Source: Mesorhizobium sp. L-2-11 (GTDB lineage Bacteria; Pseudomonadota; Alphaproteobacteria; Rhizobiales; Rhizobiaceae). From it: DNA of 64,000 bases. A model generated the notes under the pieces. It did no database searches and was not told the origin of the DNA. It worked only from the letters and a program-made list of their open reading frames with translations. The stretch's first letter is position 1. Every line of letters starts with the position of its first letter. This document shows, piece by piece, positions 1 through 8,036 of the stretch. A program made the translations under genes and the position numbers. The stretch covers positions 930,001 through 994,000 of the forward strand of contig NZ_AP023257.1 of the NCBI RefSeq assembly GCF_016756595.1. Direction: 5' to 3'.

Positions 1-448
1 CAGGAGGAAGGTCGCTTTCATCGGCTCTTTCTTCGACCCGCCAAAGGCCAAGGAAGCGGCAATCGCCCAGATCGACGCCGGCGTCGACGTGATCTATGCC
101 GAACGTTTCGGTGTCATCGAAGCGGCGGTCGAGAGGAAGATCCTCGCCATCTCCAACATGTCCGACCAGTCCAGCCTCGGCCCGGACACGGTGATCACCG
201 GCCCGGTCTGGGACATGTATCCGACGGTCGAGCATGCGATCAAACTGGTCAAGGCCGGCGTCTTCACCGCCCAGGATTACGGCGATTTCTCGCGCATGGC
301 CAAGGGCGGCTCCTTTCTGGCGCCCTACCACAAATTCGACAAGACGCTGCCCGCCGATGTCAAGGAACTGGTCGAGAAGAAGAAGGCCGAAATCCTCGAA
401 GGCAATTTCCGCGTCGTCGTCGACGAGAACACGCCGGTTTCGGATTGA
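1..448 (+). CDS. BMP family ABC transporter substrate-binding protein (C-terminal part)
   Basis: The open frame enters from the left edge (first complete codon at base 2) and ends at TGA 446-448, giving about the last 148 residues. The sequence has the C-terminal half of a PnrA/BMP-type periplasmic binding protein: the AGVDVIYAER segment, then NMSDQSSLGPDTVITGPVWDM and a DFSRMAKGGS segment near the end. These proteins deliver nucleosides or similar ligands to an ABC importer. The next three genes are the matching ATPase and two permeases in the same direction, so this is the first gene of that operon. The ligand cannot be read from this fragment. Confidence 0.85.
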   Translation, partial: RRKVAFIGSFFDPPKAKEAAIAQIDAGVDVIYAERFGVIEAAVERKILAISNMSDQSSLGPDTVITGPVWDMYPTVEHAIKLVKAGVFTAQDYGDFSRMAKGGSFLAPYHKFDKTLPADVKELVEKKKAEILEGNFRVVVDENTPVSD

Positions 449-464
449 GCGGTCTTTGGGGTTG

Positions 465-634
465 GCGCTGCACCCCCCTCTGGCCTGCCGGCCATCTCCC
501 CCTCAAGGGGGAGATTGGCAGTTTCATCGGCCGTGCTCTTCAGCCAACTTTAGGAGATTGGCGAAAGTCGAGATCACATCCAATCTCCCCCCTTGAGGGG
601 GAGATGGCCGGCAGGCCAGAGGGGGGTGCAGCGC
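465..634. repeat. Palindromic intergenic repeat, type A (copy A1)
   Basis: Two near-perfect inverted arms (465-518 and 580-634) carry the type A core: CCCTCTGGCCTGCCGGCCAT followed by a CTCCCC/GGGGAG mini-hairpin. The arms are separated by about 60 bases. The element sits between the binding-protein gene and its ATPase gene inside one operon, so it would be transcribed and could fold into a long stem. Copies A2-A4 have the same architecture. Confidence 0.85.
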
Positions 635-685
635 TTCCCCTCGATCAAAGCTGAATCGTAGAGCCAATTCCGATCAGGAGCACCC

Positions 686-2203
686 TTGTCAACGCCCGCC
701 CCTCTCATCGAAATGCGCGGCATCTCCAAGAGTTTCGGCGCCGTCATGGCCAACGAAGCCGTCGATCTCAGCGTGGCACCCGGTGAGATCCTAGGGCTGC
801 TCGGTGAAAATGGCGCCGGCAAGACGACGCTGATGAACGTGCTGTTCGGCGCCTATGCGCCCGACGCCGGCGAGATCCTGGTTCAGGGCCGGCCGGTGAC
901 GATCAACAGCTCGGCCGATGCGCTCGCCGCCGGCATCGGCATGGTGCACCAGCATTTTCATCTGGCGCCGCGGCTGTCGGTGCTGGAAAACCTGCTGATC
1001 GGCATTCCCGGCAAATCAGGCCGGATCGACCGCGCCGGCGGGCTGGCGCGACTGGCGGAGATCGGCCGCCAACATGGGCTCACGCTCGATCCGGACCGTC
1101 CCGTCTCGGCGCTTTCGATCGGCGAGCAGCAGCGGCTCGAAATCGTCAAGGCGCTGTTTCGCGGCGCAAGGCTGCTGATCCTCGACGAGCCGACGGCGGT
1201 GCTGGCGCCGACAGAGGTCGATGGGCTGTTCTCGGCGCTGCGATCGATGGCGGCCCGGGGCCTTGGCATCATCTTCATCTCGCACAAGCTTAACGAGGTC
1301 AGGGCGTTGACCCATCGCTGCGTGGTGCTGCGGCATGGCCGCGTGACCGGGCGCGTCGACGCACCCGCCAGCACCACCTCATCGGAGATGGCGCGGCTGA
1401 TGTGCGGCCACGAGATCGTTCCGCCGGCCAGGGGACCATCGACGCCGGGTGCCGCGGTGCTGACCCTGGACGGCATCTCGACATCGCGGCATTCCGGCAT
1501 GGCGCTCGCCGATGTCTCGCTCTTTGTCCGCGCGGGCGAGATCCTCGGCATTGCCGGTGTCTCGGGCAATGGCCAGCGGGCGCTTGCCGAGGTGATCTCC
1601 GGCGTTCGCGCGCCCGATGCCGGCCGGATGACGATAGCCGGCAAAGCTGTCTCACGGTTCTCGCCGCGCGAGGTGCAGGCGCTCGGTCTCGGGCGCATTC
1701 CGGAAGACCGCATGACGACAGGACTGGTCACCAATCTGCCGCTGGCGGATTCGATGGTGCTGCCGCGCATCGGCACCGGGGCGTTCAGCCGCAATGGCCT
1801 GCTCAGGCCAGACGCGATCCGCGCCTTCGCCGAGGCGCAGATCAAGGCCTATGACATACGCTGCCCCGGGCCGATGACGCGGGCCGGGGCGCTTTCCGGC
1901 GGCAATCTGCAAAAGGCGCTGCTGGCGCGCGAGCTCGCCTTCGAGCCAAAGGTGCTGATCGTGTCGCAGCCGACGCGCGGTCTCGACATCGGTGCGGCGC
2001 GCTTCATCCACGAAAAGTTCCTCGACATGCGTGCCAGGGGCTGCGGCATCGTCGTCATCGGCGAAGACCTCGAAGAACTACTGATGCTCTGCGACCGCAT
2101 CGCGGTGATGTATGAGGGGCGCATCGTCGGCACGCTGGACAGCGCCGACGCCACGATCGCGCGGCTCGGATTGATGATGACCGGGGCGGAGGGCCATAGT
2201 TGA
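686..2203 (+). CDS. ABC transporter ATP-binding protein, BMP/nucleoside type (duplicated ATPase)
   Basis: A 505-residue protein with two fused ABC domains, as in the RbsA/NupO type. Domain 1 has Walker A GENGAGKTT (about residues 41-49), signature LSIGEQQ and Walker B LLILDEPTAVL. Domain 2 (from about residue 255) has the usual degenerate Walker A (GVSGNGQRAL), a good signature LSGGNLQKAL and the SQPTRGLDIGA segment. It would couple ATP hydrolysis to import through the two permeases downstream. The start is TTG at 686, chosen because AGGAG lies at 676-680; no ATG in frame fits better. The gene overlaps the first permease (TGATG). Confidence 0.9.
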   Translation: MSTPAPLIEMRGISKSFGAVMANEAVDLSVAPGEILGLLGENGAGKTTLMNVLFGAYAPDAGEILVQGRPVTINSSADALAAGIGMVHQHFHLAPRLSVLENLLIGIPGKSGRIDRAGGLARLAEIGRQHGLTLDPDRPVSALSIGEQQRLEIVKALFRGARLLILDEPTAVLAPTEVDGLFSALRSMAARGLGIIFISHKLNEVRALTHRCVVLRHGRVTGRVDAPASTTSSEMARLMCGHEIVPPARGPSTPGAAVLTLDGISTSRHSGMALADVSLFVRAGEILGIAGVSGNGQRALAEVISGVRAPDAGRMTIAGKAVSRFSPREVQALGLGRIPEDRMTTGLVTNLPLADSMVLPRIGTGAFSRNGLLRPDAIRAFAEAQIKAYDIRCPGPMTRAGALSGGNLQKALLARELAFEPKVLIVSQPTRGLDIGAARFIHEKFLDMRARGCGIVVIGEDLEELLMLCDRIAVMYEGRIVGTLDSADATIARLGLMMTGAEGHS

Positions 2204-3258
2204 TGTTCCGCCTCGAAGCCCGCACCTCAACGCCCGCCTGGTTCAACCTGGCTCTGCCGTTGCTGGCCATCGGCGCGACATTGGTGCTGTGCAGCGGCCT
2301 CATCGCGCTGGCCGGTGCCGGGGTGATCGAGGCCTATGGCGTGATGTTTTCGGCGTCGCTGGGCGACAGCTACGCGATCACCGAAACGCTGGTGCGCGCA
2401 ACACCGATGATCTTCACCGGGCTTGCCGTAGCGGTCGCCTTCCGCGCCAAATTCTGGAACATCGGCGCGGAGGGGCAGTTGCTTGCCGGCGCAGTGGCGA
2501 GCTGCGCGGTCGGCGCCATCCCGATGCCGGGGCCGCTTGCCATGCTGCTGATGGCGCTCGCCGGCGCCGCCGCCGGCGCGGCGGTCGCCCTGATTCCGGC
2601 GACGCTGCGGGTGAAATTCAAGGTCGACGATGTGGTCAGCTCGCTGCTGCTCAACTCGATCATCTTCTACGCGCTGATGGCGCTGATCGAAGGCCCGTGG
2701 AAAGACAGTTTCAGTGGCTACCCGATCTCGCCGCCGATCGAGGATTCAGCCAATTTCCCGGTGCTGCTCGAAGGCACACGGCTGCACCTCGGCGTCGTGG
2801 CGGCGTTCCTGGCCGCACCGGTCATCTGGTTCCTGATCGCGCGCACGACGCTCGGCTTCAGGATCAGGGTCATCGGCGAAAATCCCGAGGCCGCGCGCTA
2901 TGGCGGCATCCATGTCGAACGGGTGCTGATCTCGACGGCGCTGCTGTCCGGCGCGCTCGCCGGGCTCGCTGGCGTCGGCGAGGTCGGTGGCGTGCATTTC
3001 CAGGTGATGAGCGACATCTCGCCGGGCTATGGCTATTCCGGCATCGTCGTCGCCATGCTGGCGAGGCTCAACCCGCTCGGCGTGGTGCCGGCGGCGCTGT
3101 TCCTCGCCGCCGTCATGACCGGCGCCGAGGCGATGTCGCGGGCCACCGGCGTTCCGGCCTTCCTCAGCGATGTCATCCAGGGAACGGCGCTGCTCGCCAT
3201 GCTGGTGGCGCTGCTGTTCACGGCCTATCGCATCCGCCGCGTCGGAGCCGCACGATGA
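2203..3258 (+). CDS. ABC transporter permease, BMP/nucleoside type (first subunit)
   Basis: A 351-residue inner-membrane protein of the BPD_transp_2 family, with many hydrophobic helices and the conserved IGAEGQLLAGA segment at about residues 84-94 and a KVDDVVSSLLLNSI segment near 143. It forms the channel together with the next gene. The ATG at 2203 overlaps the ATPase stop (TGATG); a TTG one codon upstream is also possible. Its stop overlaps the next start (ATGA), so the operon is translationally coupled. High confidence in the family; the substrate is unknown. Confidence 0.9.
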   Translation: MFRLEARTSTPAWFNLALPLLAIGATLVLCSGLIALAGAGVIEAYGVMFSASLGDSYAITETLVRATPMIFTGLAVAVAFRAKFWNIGAEGQLLAGAVASCAVGAIPMPGPLAMLLMALAGAAAGAAVALIPATLRVKFKVDDVVSSLLLNSIIFYALMALIEGPWKDSFSGYPISPPIEDSANFPVLLEGTRLHLGVVAAFLAAPVIWFLIARTTLGFRIRVIGENPEAARYGGIHVERVLISTALLSGALAGLAGVGEVGGVHFQVMSDISPGYGYSGIVVAMLARLNPLGVVPAALFLAAVMTGAEAMSRATGVPAFLSDVIQGTALLAMLVALLFTAYRIRRVGAAR

Positions 3259-4199
3259 GCGTCGTGCTCGAACAAATTTTCCAGGTCGGCTTCCTCGCCG
3301 CCATCATCCGCATCGCCACGCCTTTGGCTTTTGCGACACTGGGCGAGATGTTCTCCGAGCGGGCCGGTGTGCTCAATCTCGGCATCGAAGGCATCATGCT
3401 GTTGTCGGCGATGACCGGCTTCACCGCGACGAGCCTTAGCGGCAGCCTGTGGCTCGGCGTGCTTGCGGCAGTGCTGACCGGTGCGCTGATGGGCGCAGTG
3501 CATGCGCTGTTCACGGTGGCTCTCGGGCTCAGCCAGCATGTCTGCGGCATCGGTGTGACGCTGTTCTCGTCGGGCCTCGCCTATTTTCTCTACCGGCTGA
3601 TCTTCGGCCAGCAATCGGTGCCGCCCAGCATCAAGAGTTTCGAAACGCTGCCGATCCCAGCTCTCTCCGACATTCCGGTGCTCGGACTGGCGGTGTTCAA
3701 CCAGTTTTCGCTGGTTTACATGGCGATGGCAGCCGTTCCCCTGGCCGCCTTCGTGCTTTACCGGACGCCGTGGGGCCTGTCGGTGCGCATGGTCGGCGAA
3801 AATCCGCGCGCCGCCGATTCGGCCGGCGTCGGCGTTATCGCGACGCGCTTCCAGGCGGTGATCCTTGGCGGCGCCCTGATGGGGCTGGCCGGGGCTTTCC
3901 TGTCGATGGTGCAGTTCAACGCCTTCACCTTCGGCCTCGTCTCCGGGCGTGGCTGGGTGGCGATCGCGCTGGTCGTCTTCGGCCGCTGGGATCCCTGGCG
4001 TTCGGCAGGGGCTGCCCTGCTTTTCGCCTTTGTCGATGCCTTGCAACTGCGCATGCAGGCAAGCGGGCTCGGCCACATCCCCTATGAGGCGTTCCTGATG
4101 CTGCCGTTCATCTTCACCATCGTCGCCATGGCAGTGATGTCGCGCAATGCCGTCGCGCCTTCGGCGCTGCTCAAGCCGTTCCGCCGCGAAGAACGCTGA
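3255..4199 (+). CDS. ABC transporter permease, BMP/nucleoside type (second subunit)
   Basis: A 314-residue membrane protein starting MSVVLEQIFQVG, the second BPD_transp_2 permease of this importer. The conserved LNLGIEGIMLLSAMTGF segment lies near residues 37-53 and VRMVGENPRAADSAGV near 177. The start is ATG 3255, four bases inside the preceding gene. The frame stays open far upstream of this ATG, but that extension lies on top of the first permease and has no homology-like content. It completes a binding protein, ATPase and two-permease set. Confidence 0.92.
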   Translation: MSVVLEQIFQVGFLAAIIRIATPLAFATLGEMFSERAGVLNLGIEGIMLLSAMTGFTATSLSGSLWLGVLAAVLTGALMGAVHALFTVALGLSQHVCGIGVTLFSSGLAYFLYRLIFGQQSVPPSIKSFETLPIPALSDIPVLGLAVFNQFSLVYMAMAAVPLAAFVLYRTPWGLSVRMVGENPRAADSAGVGVIATRFQAVILGGALMGLAGAFLSMVQFNAFTFGLVSGRGWVAIALVVFGRWDPWRSAGAALLFAFVDALQLRMQASGLGHIPYEAFLMLPFIFTIVAMAVMSRNAVAPSALLKPFRREER

Positions 4200-4218
4200 C
4201 CGGCCGGCAGGGAAATTC

Positions 4219-4539
4219 TCAGCCGCCGCTTAGCGCCCGCATCACATTCGGCAGCGCCGGCAGCGTCAGCAAAACCGTGCCGGCAAGCCAGATCGACGCG
4301 ACGACGATGCTTCTGGGGCGCGTTGACCAGCGCTCATAGAGCGCGGCCGGCACGCCGGCGAGCATGATGGTCATCGTCGACAGGATCAGCGCACTTGCCA
4401 TGTAGACGATCTGGCTTAGGGGGGGCGCCCAGCCGGGATACCAGACAGGATAGAACAGGAACACCATCAGCACCCACGGCGAAAAGATGCCGTTGACGAT
4501 GGCGACCGCCATGACCGGCACAAGTGCGTTTCTGTCCAT
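4219..4539 (-). CDS. Small hypothetical membrane protein
   Basis: A 106-residue protein with three hydrophobic segments (about residues 5-27, 36-58 and 76-98), starting MDRNALVPVMAVAIVNG. The ATG at 4539 was chosen over a longer frame reaching 4572 because a GGGGGG/GAGG Shine-Dalgarno stretch precedes it and it begins four bases after the stop of the upstream YggT-like gene. It is therefore probably the second gene of a two-gene operon. I do not recognise the family, and no catalytic motif is visible. Confidence 0.6.
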   Translation of the reverse strand: MDRNALVPVMAVAIVNGIFSPWVLMVFLFYPVWYPGWAPPLSQIVYMASALILSTMTIMLAGVPAALYERWSTRPRSIVVASIWLAGTVLLTLPALPNVMRALSGG

Positions 4540-4543
4540 TGCC

Positions 4544-4852
4544 TCAACCCCCCTGTGAAGCCATCGGCGCAATGCCGAAACTGATCAGCAAGACGAGATA
4601 GAACACGCGCAAGGCCATAAGCCAGAGCACGCCGAAGACGATCACCACCGGCTGGGTCAGGATAGACGGCGTAATGGTCCGCACGATCCGCAGGAACGGG
4701 TCCGTGACGGTCTTGAAGAAGCGCCAGATGTAGTTGTCCCAGCTTTCGGGCACGAAGAGACCGAGCACGAGACGCCCGATCAGCGTGTACATCACCGCGG
4801 CGAGGATGAAATTCGGGATGTGGAAATACCAATAGGACCAGAAATCGTTCAT
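4544..4852 (-). CDS. YggT-like membrane protein
   Basis: A 102-residue protein starting MNDFWSYWYFHIPNFI. It has an amino-terminal membrane segment, the YggT-like middle FKTVTDPFLRIVRTITPSIL, and a second hydrophobic segment near the C-terminus. YggT-family proteins are inner-membrane proteins with a loosely defined role in osmotic and membrane physiology. A second, more typical YggT is at 41810-42100. It lies upstream of, and four bases from, a small hypothetical membrane protein on the same strand. Confidence 0.7.
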   Translation of the reverse strand: MNDFWSYWYFHIPNFILAAVMYTLIGRLVLGLFVPESWDNYIWRFFKTVTDPFLRIVRTITPSILTQPVVIVFGVLWLMALRVFYLVLLISFGIAPMASQGG

Positions 4853-4911
4853 GGGAAATTTTCCAAGCAGCGGCGGCGACGCGTTATGCTATCTACATCC
4901 CGGAAATGAAA

Positions 4912-4935
4912 GCGGGGCCCGTCGCCGGACCCCGC
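4912..4935 (-). terminator. Probable rho-independent terminator of the symporter operon
   Basis: A GCGGGG/CCCCGC hairpin with further GG/CC pairing sits 25 bases downstream of the symporter stop, read on the minus strand, and is followed by a T-rich stretch (TTTCATTT). It could end the DUF4212-symporter transcript before the YggT-like gene. The T tract is short, so confidence is moderate. Confidence 0.5.
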
Positions 4936-4960
4936 CTTGAGCGCCGGTTGCTATGCGCGA

Positions 4961-6826
4961 TCAGGCAGTCTTTTCTTCCATCAACTGCTTGCCGCGCGGC
5001 ACACGGATTTCCTCGATGAAATCCTGCATCTCCCGGGCCGGCGCCCTGGTGACAAGGCTGACGATGACCATTGCGGCGAAGCCGACCGGCAGTCCGAAGG
5101 TCGCCGACGAGATGTTCTTCACCCCCCACCACAGTTCCATGTTGGGTGTCGCCTTGTCGAAATCGGCGCCGTACTGGGTCATCACCAGATAGAACAGGGT
5201 GATGCCGAAGCCTGCGATCATGCCGGCGACAGCCCCCGCCGTGTTGGCGCGCTTCCACCAGACGCCGAGCACCAGCGCCGGGAACAGCCCGCCGGCGGCA
5301 AGCGAGAACGCCCACGACACCATCGACAGGATGTCCGACGGCTTGGTCGACGCGACGTAGGCGGCCAGCACCGCGACCATAACCAGCAGGATACGGGACA
5401 CGATCAGGCGCCGCGACGTCGGCGCATTCTGGTCGATCATCTTGTAATAGATGTCGTGGCTGAGTGCGTTGGCGATGGCCAGCAGCAGGCCGTCCGCCGT
5501 CGACAGCGCGGCGGCAAGACCGCCGGCGGCGACGAGGCCGGAGATGACGTAAGGCATGCCGGCCATTTCCGGCGTGGCCAGCACAATCATGTCGGCGTTG
5601 AGGTTGATGTCGGCGAAGGAAAGTGCCGTCACGCCCTTTTCGCCGCAGGCCGCGACGATCGCCGCGGTATCCGTCGCCGCCTTGCCGCAGATCTGCACGA
5701 GCGTATTGTCGGCAGCGGCCCAGCGCATCATCCATCCGGCTTTCTCGGCGATGTTTTCAGGCGTCAGGCCCGACGCCACCAGGTCGAGCATCGTCCACTT
5801 GGCGAACGCCGCATAGGCGGGCGCGGTGAAGTAGAGGATGAAGATGAACAGCAGCGACCAGGCGACCGAGACCCGCGCTTCACGCACCGACGGCGTGGTG
5901 AAGTAGCGCATCAGGACGTGCGGCAGCGACGCGGTGCCGACCATCAGGCAGAGGATGAGCAGGAAGTAGTTCTTGGCATCATAGCCGCCATGCGCGAAAG
6001 GGGTGATGTGATGCAACGTGATGCCCTGCGCCGTCTCAAGCGCGGTGATGTTCGCCAACGCCTGGCCCTGCATCAATTGCGGGATCGGCACGCCGGTCTT
6101 CACCGTCGACATCCAGATGGCGGGGATCAGGTAGGCGATGATCAGCACGATGTACTGGGCGACCTGCGTCCAGGTGACGGCGCGCATGCCGCCCAGCATC
6201 GAGCAGACGAGAATGCCGGCCAGGCCGACATAGACCGCCACGTTGAAGTCGATGCCAAGGAAGCGAGCCGAGATCAGCCCGGTGCCGAAAATCTGCGCGA
6301 CCACATAGGTGAACGAGCAGGAGAACAGCACGACCACGCCGATGAAGCGGGCAAGATTGCCACCATAGCGCGCCGACAGAAAGTCGGGAACCGTGTAGGC
6401 GCCGAACTTGCGCAGATAGGGCGCAACGAGGATGGCCACGAGCACGTAGCCGCCGGTCCAGCCGAGCACGAAGCCGAGGCCGTCATAGCCGAGCAGGTAG
6501 AGCGATCCGGCCATGCCGATGAAGGAAGCCGCCGACATCCAATCGGCGCCGGTCGCCATGCCGTTGTAGAGCGCCGGTACGCGACGCCCGGCGACGTAGT
6601 ACTCGCCGACATGCATGGTACGGCTCAGAATGCCGATCACCGCGTAGATGACGATGGTAAAGCCCATGAACAGGTAGCCGATGACAACATTCTCGACGCC
6701 CATGGCGCTCAAGACAGCCATCAGGATGATGAAGGCTATGAAGCCGCCGGTGTAGATGCCGTAGATGCGGCCGAGATTTGAGGTGAAGTCGCCTCCGCCT
6801 GCCGAAGTCGCTGTCGTGTTAGCCAT
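4961..6826 (-). CDS. Sodium:solute symporter, VC_2705 subfamily (ActP-like)
   Basis: A 621-residue polytopic membrane protein of the SSS family, with about 13 hydrophobic segments, ATGADWMSAASFIGMAG near residue 85, the VPDFLSARYGGNLARF segment near 135 and STADGLLLAIANALSHD in the C-terminal third. The subfamily imports small carboxylates such as acetate or propionate with sodium. The ATG at 6826 (MANTTATS) is preceded by GGGGGAAC; a TTG at 6844 is the less likely alternative. It lies 14 bases downstream of the DUF4212 gene, the usual small partner of this subfamily, which supports the assignment. The substrate is inferred only from the family. Confidence 0.9.
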   Translation of the reverse strand: MANTTATSAGGGDFTSNLGRIYGIYTGGFIAFIILMAVLSAMGVENVVIGYLFMGFTIVIYAVIGILSRTMHVGEYYVAGRRVPALYNGMATGADWMSAASFIGMAGSLYLLGYDGLGFVLGWTGGYVLVAILVAPYLRKFGAYTVPDFLSARYGGNLARFIGVVVLFSCSFTYVVAQIFGTGLISARFLGIDFNVAVYVGLAGILVCSMLGGMRAVTWTQVAQYIVLIIAYLIPAIWMSTVKTGVPIPQLMQGQALANITALETAQGITLHHITPFAHGGYDAKNYFLLILCLMVGTASLPHVLMRYFTTPSVREARVSVAWSLLFIFILYFTAPAYAAFAKWTMLDLVASGLTPENIAEKAGWMMRWAAADNTLVQICGKAATDTAAIVAACGEKGVTALSFADINLNADMIVLATPEMAGMPYVISGLVAAGGLAAALSTADGLLLAIANALSHDIYYKMIDQNAPTSRRLIVSRILLVMVAVLAAYVASTKPSDILSMVSWAFSLAAGGLFPALVLGVWWKRANTAGAVAGMIAGFGITLFYLVMTQYGADFDKATPNMELWWGVKNISSATFGLPVGFAAMVIVSLVTRAPAREMQDFIEEIRVPRGKQLMEEKTA

Positions 6827-6840
6827 TGAAGTTCCCCCGA

Positions 6841-7095
6841 TCAATCTTCATGGACGCCGTGCTCTTCGTCGATCGCGTTCTGGCGCCGTGCGAACCAGAA
6901 CAGCATGACGACGAAGGCGATGAGCGAACCCTGAGCGGCCATGTAGAAGCCGAGCGGAAAGCCAAAAATGACGATGGTGTTGAGTTGCTCCACGAACATG
7001 TGGATGACGTAACCGAAGAACACCCACAGGCCCAGCATGGTGAACATGAGGCTCTTGGTCTTGTTCCAGTAACTTACGCGGTCTGGAGTCGCCAT
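6841..7095 (-). CDS. DUF4212 protein, small partner of the sodium:solute symporter
   Basis: An 84-residue protein with two hydrophobic helices (about residues 16-36 and 45-68) and the DUF4212-type start VSYWNKTKSLMF. It is encoded directly upstream of the symporter, as in most VC_2705-type loci, and probably acts as an accessory membrane subunit. Start is ATG 7095. Family assignment is strong because both sequence and neighbour agree. Confidence 0.88.
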   Translation of the reverse strand: MATPDRVSYWNKTKSLMFTMLGLWVFFGYVIHMFVEQLNTIVIFGFPLGFYMAAQGSLIAFVVMLFWFARRQNAIDEEHGVHED

Positions 7096-7398
7096 AGCTA
7101 GAACCCTCCCTTGGTTGGCAGCTTGCGAACCGTCTCGACCGCAAGGCGCCGTTTAAAGCTTGCCTCTTCCGCTGATGCAGAAGCCCTCCGGCATATGTTA
7201 CGGCCAGATATAGAATCAGCCGACCGTAACTTTGCAGGAGTATCACTTTTTGTCGCAGCTGTTCATACGACTTTAGAATCGGAGAGAGGACCTGGAGAAT
7301 CGGCAAGAGGACTTGAATCAGCAACAGGACTAGCCGTGCGGCGTCGTGGGGGCTACACGGTCAACATCGGTTGGAAACAAAACCGAAAGGAGAGCGCT
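7096..7398. promoter_or_regulatory. Divergent intergenic region with three direct repeats
   Basis: This 303-base space separates the leftward DUF4212-symporter pair from the rightward 210-aa gene. It holds three imperfect copies of a roughly 19-base unit, GAATCGG-N4-AGGAC, at 7276-7294, 7297-7315 and 7315-7332. Such phased repeats look like binding sites for an activator or repressor shared by the two transcripts (inference). A strong AAAGGAGAG Shine-Dalgarno sequence at 7385-7393 belongs to the rightward gene. No convincing core promoter was found by eye. Confidence 0.45.
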
Positions 7399-8031
7399 AT
7401 GGGCCTGCTGAACGACCTGTTGCCCGCGTTCCTGCGCAAGCCGCAGCCGATCGTCAGCGTCGATGATCTGGCTGATTTCATGGATTCGCGCGCCGCCTTC
7501 CTGGCGCAGAAAAGCATCGTCGAGTTCTGCCGGGTCAGGGCAGGGGTTTATTGGCAGAAGCTGTTCAGCGAGAAGGAGTTCCAGGCGGCGCTGAACCATT
7601 CACGCTGGCGCGCCTACCCTGCGTGCTATGCCATCGTGGCGGAAATGGTGGAGGGTGCGCTGCGCGAACCCGCCGGGTTGCGCCAGCGAGGCCTGCCAGC
7701 GGCGCTGGAAAAAGTGGCCCTGGCAAGCTTCTCCAAATATGCCGTTCCGGAGGGCTCGCCCCCCACTTTCTGGGAGGACGCCGCCGAGTTCACCCGTCAG
7801 CGCCTCGCTGCCACGCAGATCGGTCCGCCGCGCCCGGTGCGCCAGATCCCCGAGCCGCTGGCGCGAACGGTTTTCGAGATGGTCCCGATCCACCCCAATC
7901 TGCTGACCAACGATTACGACTATATTTTCAACTTCCTGAGAATGAATCTGCTGCGCGCGCATGAGGATTTCCTGGTGCAGGCCGACCGCAGCGCCCTCGT
8001 CGACCAACTGCTTGGCGCCGCGCGCAGCTGA
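7399..8031 (+). CDS. Conserved hypothetical protein beside the symporter regulator
   Basis: A 210-residue soluble-looking protein starting MGLLNDLLPAFLRKPQPI. The ATG at 7399 follows AAAGGAGAG at ideal spacing; the frame is open upstream but without plausible protein content. No membrane segment or catalytic motif is obvious; it is mostly helical, rich in aromatic residues, with a conserved-looking WRAYPACYAIVAEMVEGAL stretch. It lies between the symporter pair and the exonuclease-CBS-DUF294 gene (convergent, five bases apart), so a role in the same carboxylate-uptake module is possible. I do not recognise the family. Confidence 0.75.
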   Translation: MGLLNDLLPAFLRKPQPIVSVDDLADFMDSRAAFLAQKSIVEFCRVRAGVYWQKLFSEKEFQAALNHSRWRAYPACYAIVAEMVEGALREPAGLRQRGLPAALEKVALASFSKYAVPEGSPPTFWEDAAEFTRQRLAATQIGPPRPVRQIPEPLARTVFEMVPIHPNLLTNDYDYIFNFLRMNLLRAHEDFLVQADRSALVDQLLGAARS

Positions 8032-8036
8032 GTTCG

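Noticed and set aside
2289..3254. Upstream extension of the second BMP permease frame
   Set aside because: It lies on top of the first permease gene, which has clear family motifs; the ATG at 3255 gives the conserved start.
4937..6781. Long plus-strand open frame antisense to the symporter
   Set aside because: It is rich in His, Arg and Asp, as expected for the complement of a membrane-protein gene in GC-rich DNA, and has no domain or ribosome binding site.
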